The notes under the pieces were generated by a model. It was given only the letters and a program-made list of their open reading frames with translations, was not told where the DNA came from and did not search any database. A stretch of 64,000 nucleotides of DNA from Pseudomonadota bacterium (lineage in GTDB: Bacteria; Chloroflexota; UBA5177; JAJPKF01): NCBI GenBank assembly GCA_021323865.1, contig JAJPKF010000018.1, positions 124,001 to 188,000 on the forward strand, in the 5' to 3' direction. Shown in pieces: positions 58,121 through 64,000 of this stretch. Each line of letters begins with the position of its first letter. The first letter of the stretch is position 1. The position numbers were made by a program, and so were the translations under genes.

Positions 58121-58963
58121 TTGGTCGACTCCCCACAGGACCCGCAGCCGGACTATACGTTCGAGGCCTTCGCGCAGCACGGCTTTTATGAGGTCGTGAA
58201 CCGCCATCTTGTGGATGCGACCCTGAGACTCCGGAGGCTTTCCCAGGCGCCGGTTCGACGCGTCCTGGATCTCGCCTGTGGAACCGGGGCAGTCACGCAG
58301 CTGCTCATCGAAGGGTTGGAGCGTGAGGGTGACCGGGCGGAGGTGATCGGACTGGATCCCTCGGAATCGGCCCTCGAGAAGGCTCGCCGGCTCATCGGCA
58401 CGGGTGCCCGTTTTGTCAAGGGCACGGCCGAGTCGTTCTCCGCACGGGTGCCCAAGACCGACGTCATTGTCTTCTGCAATGCCATCCATCTCTTGCCGGA
58501 GAAGGACACCGTTGTGGAGCAGGCTCACGAGGCCTTGAATCGGGACGGCGTCCTGGCCTTCAACACCAGCTTCTACGAAGGCGCCTACGCTCCAGGGACG
58601 GAGCGCTTCTACAAGCTATGGATGCTCCGCGCCCTCCAGCAGCTCAGGCGGCAGTATCCCAATCTCCGTCTCGACAAATCACGTCCAGAAGCCATGAAGT
58701 GGCTCACGCCCAACGAATACCGGAGTCTGCTTGAGCGCCACGGCTTTGTGATCGAGCACATGGAGGCCGAAGAAGCGCTCATGACCTGTGAGTCGTGGCA
58801 GGACATCAGCCACTATTCCGAGTTCGTGAAGGGCGCACTTCCAGGAGTGCCTGTGGATATCGGCGCCAACGTGCTGAAGCGGGCGGTGGCTCAGGCATTC
58901 GAGGAGCTGAAGATCGACAAGCTCGCCCGAAATTGGCTTCAGGTGGTCGCCCGAGCCCAGTAG
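58121..58963 (+). CDS. class I SAM-dependent methyltransferase
   Basis: RVLDLACGTGAVTQLLIEGLE; VIGLDPSESALEKAR; TTG start 6 nt after GAGGAG. Confidence 0.88.
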   Translation: MVDSPQDPQPDYTFEAFAQHGFYEVVNRHLVDATLRLRRLSQAPVRRVLDLACGTGAVTQLLIEGLEREGDRAEVIGLDPSESALEKARRLIGTGARFVKGTAESFSARVPKTDVIVFCNAIHLLPEKDTVVEQAHEALNRDGVLAFNTSFYEGAYAPGTERFYKLWMLRALQQLRRQYPNLRLDKSRPEAMKWLTPNEYRSLLERHGFVIEHMEAEEALMTCESWQDISHYSEFVKGALPGVPVDIGANVLKRAVAQAFEELKIDKLARNWLQVVARAQ

Positions 58964-58974
58964 GTCAGGGGAGA

Positions 58975-59427
58975 TCACGCCATGCGGGCGGTGCCGCCGC
59001 CGTCAAGTACGGCGCGAACGGCGCTCATGGAGGTTGCGAACTGCCGCATCTGTGACTTGGGCAGCCCCTCCAGGATGGTGGCCATGGCGTTTGCTGCTGC
59101 CCTCTTGCCTTCCACGAGCCGGGTCCTGCCCGCCTCAGTCAGCGAGAGTGGGCACAGCCGCCGATCCCCCAGATCCCGGCCGCGGCATACCAGCCCTCCT
59201 TCCGCCAGCTGGTCGACGATCCGACTGACCCGCCCGGGATCAAGGTGCAGGACGCGGGACAGGCCCGAGGGCAGCGTGACGCCACGGTCGATCACTTGCA
59301 GCACACTCAACTCCGGCAGTCCAAGGGGCTGGTCGAGGTCGTCTCGTAGCCGCTGCTCGATCATGCGCAGCAGCAAGAGCATGGTGCTCGCGGCTCGCAG
59401 GAGGTCCGGCTGACTGGACGTCGCCAT
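58975..59427 (-). CDS. MarR family transcriptional regulator
   Basis: LPELSVLQVIDRGVTLPSGLSRVLHLDPGRVSRIVDQLAEGGLVCRGRDLGDRRLCPLSLTEAGR. Confidence 0.9.
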   Translation of the reverse strand: MATSSQPDLLRAASTMLLLLRMIEQRLRDDLDQPLGLPELSVLQVIDRGVTLPSGLSRVLHLDPGRVSRIVDQLAEGGLVCRGRDLGDRRLCPLSLTEAGRTRLVEGKRAAANAMATILEGLPKSQMRQFATSMSAVRAVLDGGGTARMA

Positions 59428-59446
59428 GCCCTATTGTGGCAGAATA

Positions 59447-59477
59447 AGTTGCCATCGGCAACTATTGCCCCGGGCAA
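59447..59477. promoter_or_regulatory. Two TTGCC-N3-GGCAA palindromes in the marR/MFS divergent region
   Basis: TTGCCATCGGCAA (59449-59461) and TTGCCCCGGGCAA (59465-59477), 16 bp centre to centre. Confidence 0.7.
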
Positions 59478-59534
59478 CGAAACTTGGAGCGTGACCCACG
59501 CGTCTGGACCGGCGGGTGCGCTGATGAACTGAGA

Positions 59535-61319
59535 ATGCGAGCACAAGCGCCAGTCGGACGATTCACGTTCGGGGCAGACAGTCCCCACTATAAGTGGATC
59601 GCCCTATCCAACACCACGCTGGGGATGCTGATGGCCAGCATCAATACGAGCATCGTGCTCATTGCGCTGCCATCGATCTTCAATGGGCTGCATATCGATC
59701 CTCTGGCGGCGGGCAACACAAGCTTCCTGCTCTGGATCCTCATGGGGTACATGGTGGTGACGTCGACGCTCCTGGTCACCGTTGGTCGGATCTCCGACAT
59801 GTTTGGCCGGGTCCGGATGTACAACCTGGGGTTTGCCGTCTTTGCCTTGGGATCGATTCTGTTGTTCCTCACGCCCAGTAGTGGAACGGCAGGAGGCATC
59901 GAGCTGATCGGTTTCCGGGTTGTTCAGGCCGTCGGGGCCTCCTGCATCTTCGCCAACAGCGCGGCAATCTTGACCGATGCGTTTCCACCTCGGGAGCGCG
60001 GCTTTGCCCTGGGTCTCAACCAGATTGCGGCGGTCGCCGGCTCGGTGGCGGGTCTCGTTCTCGGCGGTCTACTGGCAAGTGTGAGCTGGCGGCTGGTGTT
60101 CCTAGTCAGCGTACCGGTGGGGGTGGTGGGCACCCTCTGGGCGTGGATGGCTCTGCACGAGACCGCCCGCATTGCCCGCCACCAGCGTCTCGACCCATGG
60201 GGCAACCTCACATTCGCGGCCGGTCTCACGCTGCTCTTGGTCGGTCTGACCTATGGAATCCTGCCCTACGGGAGCAGTCCAATGGGGTGGCACAATCCGT
60301 TTGTGATTGCGGCTCTTGTCGGCGGAGTCCTGATGCTGGCCGCCTTCTTGGGCATCGAGACACGGGTTCCGGATCCCATGTTCAAGCTCGATTTGTTCCG
60401 GATACGCGCCTTTGCAGCGGGGAATCTTGCCGCCTGGTTGGGCGCGACTGCGCGTGGCGGCCTGCAGTTCATGCTGATCATCTGGCTGCAGGGTATCTGG
60501 CTGCCGATGCATGGCTACGCCTTCGACCAGACGCCGCTTTGGGCGGGTATTTACATGTTGCCCATGATGCTGGGCTTCCTCCTCTCGGGTCCGGTTTCCG
60601 GCTTCCTGTCGGACCGGTATGACCCGCGTCTCTTCTCGACGGGCGGCATGCTGCTCACCTGCGTGGTATTCGTCCTGCTGGCTGGGCTTCCGGCGAACTT
60701 TTCCTATCCGATGTTTGCGGTTCTGCTGTTGCTCATCGGCTGCGGCATGGGGCTGTTCGCGGCTCCGAACACCAGCTCCGTCATGAGTGCTGTGCCTGCA
60801 GAGAACCGTGGGGTGGCTTCCGGTATGCTGGCGACGCTCCAGAACTCGGGCATGCTCTTCTCGATGGCGATCTTCTTTTCGGTGTTGATCGTGGGTCTCG
60901 CCGCGCATCTGGGGTCGGCGCTCTCGACGGGGCTCATCCACGCGGGTCTGCCTGCCTCGGCGGCCAGTCGCGTGGCCAAGCTTCCACCCACCGCGGCCCT
61001 CTTCTCTTCATTCCTTGGATATAACCCACTGGGCCATCTGCTGTCGCCCGGGATCCTGAACCACCTGACGCCGGCAGCTCGGACGCATCTCTTGTCTCGA
61101 CGATTCTTCCCGACCCTGATCGGGGCACCGTTTATGGATGGGCTCCGCTACGCCTTCTTTGTCTCCGCCGCCATGGCCTTCGTGGCAGCGATCGCGTCCC
61201 TGCTTCGGGGTGGTCGGTTCATTCATCCATCCGGTGAGCGCATCCTCGAGGTGGAGCCGGGTCCGGTCCAGGAATCCCGGGAGCCCGTTTCGGCCATGAA
61301 TTCACGCCAAACGGCTTGA
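59535..61319 (+). CDS. MFS transporter, DHA2 (EmrB/QacA-like) family
   Basis: About 14 TM helices; [65 protein letters not shown]. Confidence 0.92.
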   Translation: MRAQAPVGRFTFGADSPHYKWIALSNTTLGMLMASINTSIVLIALPSIFNGLHIDPLAAGNTSFLLWILMGYMVVTSTLLVTVGRISDMFGRVRMYNLGFAVFALGSILLFLTPSSGTAGGIELIGFRVVQAVGASCIFANSAAILTDAFPPRERGFALGLNQIAAVAGSVAGLVLGGLLASVSWRLVFLVSVPVGVVGTLWAWMALHETARIARHQRLDPWGNLTFAAGLTLLLVGLTYGILPYGSSPMGWHNPFVIAALVGGVLMLAAFLGIETRVPDPMFKLDLFRIRAFAAGNLAAWLGATARGGLQFMLIIWLQGIWLPMHGYAFDQTPLWAGIYMLPMMLGFLLSGPVSGFLSDRYDPRLFSTGGMLLTCVVFVLLAGLPANFSYPMFAVLLLLIGCGMGLFAAPNTSSVMSAVPAENRGVASGMLATLQNSGMLFSMAIFFSVLIVGLAAHLGSALSTGLIHAGLPASAASRVAKLPPTAALFSSFLGYNPLGHLLSPGILNHLTPAARTHLLSRRFFPTLIGAPFMDGLRYAFFVSAAMAFVAAIASLLRGGRFIHPSGERILEVEPGPVQESREPVSAMNSRQTA

Positions 61320-61336
61320 TACAATGGCATGCACAT

Positions 61337-61691
61337 GGGGATGTCAGGCTTCGACAGGGGGGCCTGGGTCGTACATGGCGAGCCGAGGTGCCGGTGGATC
61401 CTCGTTAAACAATCGGCACGGCAATAACTGCCAACAATCAACCTGTTCTAGCCGCCGCTTAAGTCGTCGGCTACGTCCCCACGGTTTCTCGTTGATGGAT
61501 CGTGACGGACGCCATAAAGTCAACGTGCTTCGGTCCTGACCTCATAGGGATCGACTAAGAAATTTGAGTAGGCGGCCGTGAACTTCGTCGACAGAGGACG
61601 CGGCCGCGACAACAAAATGTCGACTACGCTCGTAGAAGTGTGCGGTTGCAGCCTTCTGGACGGGGCGTTCGATTCGCCCCCATCTCCACCA
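61337..61691 (+). ncRNA. ssrA: transfer-messenger RNA
   Basis: 5' GGGGATGTCAGGCTTCGACAG and 3' GGACGGGGCGTTCGATTCGCCCCCATCTCCACCA; acceptor GGGGATG/CATCTCC with G3-U70; internal tag ORF. Confidence 0.96.
61430..61462 (+). other. tmRNA tag reading frame: ANNQPVLAAA-stop
   Basis: GCC AAC AAT CAA CCT GTT CTA GCC GCC GCT TAA. Confidence 0.85.
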
Positions 61692-61700
61692 GATTGAAAA

Positions 61701-61728
61701 GAGAGCCGGGCCGGTTCGCCCGGCTCTC
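61701..61728. terminator. Strong hairpin immediately after ssrA
   Basis: GAGAGCCGGGC-CGGTTC-GCCCGGCTCTC, perfect 11-bp stem; T-tract present only when read on the minus strand (TTTT). Confidence 0.65.
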
Positions 61729-61760
61729 ACGCATTTCGCACGCTGCTGCCATACTGGTCT

Positions 61761-62231
61761 ATGCTCACCTGGGGAGACCTGGCCCGCGAGCGACCCGAGT
61801 TAGCGGATGCGGGCGCTCAGCTCTTCTATCAATTCGGCGTCGGCCTTGGCTTTCTCGCCACCGTCAGGCCAAACGGCGGCCCTCGGCTGCATCCCGTGTG
61901 TCCGGTTCTGGCAGAGGACTCGCTCTCTGCCCTGCTCATCCGTTCGCCAAAGCGCGACGATCTTCTCCGTGACGGCCGCTATGCAATGCACAGCTTCCCC
62001 TGTGAGAACAACGAAGATGCCTTCTACATCACGGGTGTTGCTTCAGTCGTTGAACAACCAGAGGCACGTCGGCACATCGTGGAGCAGTTCGTCTCAGAGC
62101 GTGGGACTATGTTCACCGTCCACGACGTAGCCGATCACCAAGCCTTCGAGTTCCGTTTGGACATGGCAATGCTGACGCAAACAATCGGTCATGGCGACGC
62201 GAACCCAAGGCACACGATCTGGCGGCCATAA
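61761..62231 (+). CDS. pyridoxamine 5'-phosphate oxidase family protein
   Basis: FLATVRPNGGPRLHPVCPVLAEDSLSALLIRSPKRDDLLRDGRYAMHSFP. Confidence 0.8.
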   Translation: MLTWGDLARERPELADAGAQLFYQFGVGLGFLATVRPNGGPRLHPVCPVLAEDSLSALLIRSPKRDDLLRDGRYAMHSFPCENNEDAFYITGVASVVEQPEARRHIVEQFVSERGTMFTVHDVADHQAFEFRLDMAMLTQTIGHGDANPRHTIWRP

Positions 62232-62252
62232 CCGGGCCCCCTGCTCTGCTCC

Positions 62253-63161
62253 TTAGCCGCTAACACCGCGGCCACGCACTGAATCGACGTCAACACCACG
62301 AGCAGTCAGCCAACCCAGCAGCTCTCGGGCAATGCGCGTGGTGGCAAAGGGATCGACCAGATTGGCGGTACCCACCTGCACGGCGGAGGCTCCGGCCAGA
62401 AGGTATTCGGCTGCGTCTTCCCCAGATAGCACGCCACCGCATCCGATCACCGGCACGGTTACGGCCGAGGCCACCTCGGCCACGAGACGAAGCGTGAGGG
62501 GTTTGATGGCGGGCCCAGAGAGCCCTCCCGTGACATTTGACAGCGATGGCCGGAACTTGGCCGCGTTAATGCTCATCCCCAGATAGGTGTTGGCGACGGT
62601 GAGCGCTTCCGCCCCGGCGTCGACAGCCGCCCGAGCCACGGCCGCCACGTCCGCGCAATTGGGAGTTAACTTGACGAGCAGGGGCAACGATGTGACAAGA
62701 CGCGCCGCCCTCGTCACGGCGGCCGCGCTTCCCGGATCCATGCCGAAGGCCATGCCACCGCGGGCGACATTCGGGCATGAGATGTTGAGCTCAAGAGCGG
62801 CGATTCCCGGTACATTGTCGAGACGCCGGCAGATGTGTTCGTACTCGGCGAGCGTCTCGCCGTTCACGTTGACGAACACCGGCACGTCCATGTGGGCCCA
62901 TCGAGGTGCTTCGCGCCTAATGAGAGCATCCAGGCCGATGTTGGCCAAGCCGATTGCATTGAGAACACCGGCGGCCGTCTCCACAATTCGAGGAGGTGGA
63001 TGACCTGCACGTGGCTCAACGGTGACGCCCTTCGCCACGATCCCACCGAGGTCGTCAACCCGGTTGCGAGAAGCGTACTCCGAGCCGTACCCGAATACGC
63101 CCGACGCAACCATGACCGGATTGTTGAGAACGAGCCGGTTGGGGATCAGATGGTATGGCAT
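62253..63161 (-). CDS. pyrD: dihydroorotate dehydrogenase
   Basis: NPVMVASGVFGYGSEY; ELNISCPNVARGG; LVKLTPNCADV; VPVIGCGGVLSGEDAAEYLLAGASAVQVGTA. Confidence 0.95.
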   Translation of the reverse strand: MPYHLIPNRLVLNNPVMVASGVFGYGSEYASRNRVDDLGGIVAKGVTVEPRAGHPPPRIVETAAGVLNAIGLANIGLDALIRREAPRWAHMDVPVFVNVNGETLAEYEHICRRLDNVPGIAALELNISCPNVARGGMAFGMDPGSAAAVTRAARLVTSLPLLVKLTPNCADVAAVARAAVDAGAEALTVANTYLGMSINAAKFRPSLSNVTGGLSGPAIKPLTLRLVAEVASAVTVPVIGCGGVLSGEDAAEYLLAGASAVQVGTANLVDPFATTRIARELLGWLTARGVDVDSVRGRGVSG

Positions 63162-63256
63162 GTCTTGGCGTCGCTCATGAACGCTCGGCGCTCCCGGTCT
63201 GCTGTCTCGCCAATGGTAAGCGAGAGGTTCGAAGGAGTCTTGTGGCGAACAAGAAC

Positions 63257-63285
63257 TTGAGATTTCCGAGCAAGCTACTTATAAT
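63257..63285 (+). promoter_or_regulatory. Sigma70-like promoter of the DtxR-type regulator gene
   Basis: TTGAGA (63257-63262), 17 bp, TATAAT (63280-63285). Confidence 0.8.
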
Positions 63286-63300
63286 TTAGCCGAGGCTAAA
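63285..63300. promoter_or_regulatory. Predicted DtxR/MntR-type operator
   Basis: TTTAGCC-GA-GGCTAAA perfect inverted repeat abutting the -10 and covering the predicted TSS. Confidence 0.75.
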
Positions 63301-63302
63301 AC

Positions 63303-64000
63303 ATGGCGAGCACGAAGATCCCCTCCCCTGCCTCCGCGGCGGAGCAGGACTATCTGAAGCAGATCTACCTCCTGCAGCAAGACCGTGGCCGGGCAACGAC
63401 GCAGCTCCTGGCCGACCGGCTCGGGGTCAAGCCCGCATCCGTGACCGGCATGGTCAAGCGTCTTGCCGACGATGAAGGCGGTCCGTTAGTCAGGCACACG
63501 CCGTATCACGGAGTGGAGCTAACGGATCGAGGGATGGCAGTCGCCCTCGAGATGCTCCGGCATCATCGATTGATTGAGTTGTTCTTGAGTGAGCTCCTCG
63601 GTATGCCCTGGGATGAGGTGCACGAGGAGGCGGACCGTCTTGAGCATGTGTTTTCGGAGCGGCTGGAAGACCGGATAGCCGCCAAACTGGGCAATCCCAG
63701 CTTCGATCCTCACGGCGACCCGATACCCAGTCGCGATGGGGTCATGGTGGAGCGGGAGCTGGTCCGTCTGACCGATTTGAGCGTCGGCGAGTCCGGCTCG
63801 GTGGCTCGCTTGGAAGAACAGAGTGGGCCGGTACTCCAATACCTTGAGTCGCTTGGTTTGCTGCTCGGCGCCAGGGTCGTGGTTGACCACGTCGCTCCAT
63901 TTGGAGGCGTGGTCACTGTCCGCGTCGATACCGAGAAAGGGTCCGTGTCGCATGCCCTCGGTCCCGACCTCGCCCGGGGAGTCATGCTGGTTCGGCCATC
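63303..64000 (+). CDS. DtxR/MntR-family metal-dependent transcriptional regulator (truncated by window end)
   Basis: MASTKIPSPASAAEQDYLKQIYLLQQDRGRATTQLLADRLGVKPASVTGMVKRLADD...GVELTDRGMAVALEMLRHHRLIELFL. Confidence 0.93.
   Translation, partial: MASTKIPSPASAAEQDYLKQIYLLQQDRGRATTQLLADRLGVKPASVTGMVKRLADDEGGPLVRHTPYHGVELTDRGMAVALEMLRHHRLIELFLSELLGMPWDEVHEEADRLEHVFSERLEDRIAAKLGNPSFDPHGDPIPSRDGVMVERELVRLTDLSVGESGSVARLEEQSGPVLQYLESLGLLLGARVVVDHVAPFGGVVTVRVDTEKGSVSHALGPDLARGVMLVRP

Noticed and set aside
60102-60941. 279-aa minus ORF opposite the DHA2 transporter
   Set aside because: Gln/Arg/His-rich antisense translation of a TM protein; typical shadow.
1-64000. CRISPR arrays, transposons/IS ends, prophage, integrons, toxin-antitoxin or restriction systems
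   Set aside because: None recognised on either strand by reading; gene content is housekeeping and metabolic.

Overview
High-GC bacterial chromosomal segment, phylum not determinable here. Coding is dense (about 55-60 genes) and mostly housekeeping or biosynthetic. I see no rRNA, CRISPR array, prophage, transposase or obvious defence island. Main blocks, left to right: (1) a minus-strand cluster pdxS-pdxT-GNAT-R3H/SpoIIIAA-like ATPase-tmk-darA-SRPBCC-SDR; (2) rodZ-like, yajQ, accD, accA, smpB on plus; (3) a pair of secreted repeat proteins (PQQ propeller with Gly-rich tail, and a HAF-repeat protein); (4) lepA, sugar transferase, glycerate kinase, galU, tRNA-Ser(CGA), recF; (5) cyclodeaminase-folD-folP and glutamate dehydrogenase; (6) GT9, cysteine desulfurase, debranching-like glycosidase, APC permease, transporters, def, ALDH; (7) ruvC, two peptidases, an NHL-like secreted protein, CDF transporter, ligA, comM/yifB; (8) psiE-like, lysR and the sulfate ABC operon; (9) marR/MFS divergon, a complete tmRNA gene, pyrD and a DtxR/MntR-type regulator cut by the window edge. 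The observations most worth checking are: four genes (ligA, a CDF transporter, yajQ, ruvC) whose family-conserved N-termini seem to require starts other than ATG/GTG/TTG, two of them CTG codons behind well-placed Shine-Dalgarno motifs; two TTGCC-N3-GGCAA palindromes 16 bp apart in the marR/MFS divergon; a TTTAGCC-GA-GGCTAAA palindrome overlapping the -10 end, predicted TSS and SD of the DtxR-type gene; and several secreted proteins of unknown function. I found no clear multi-gene novel system. Family calls are from reading the translations, with no database search.
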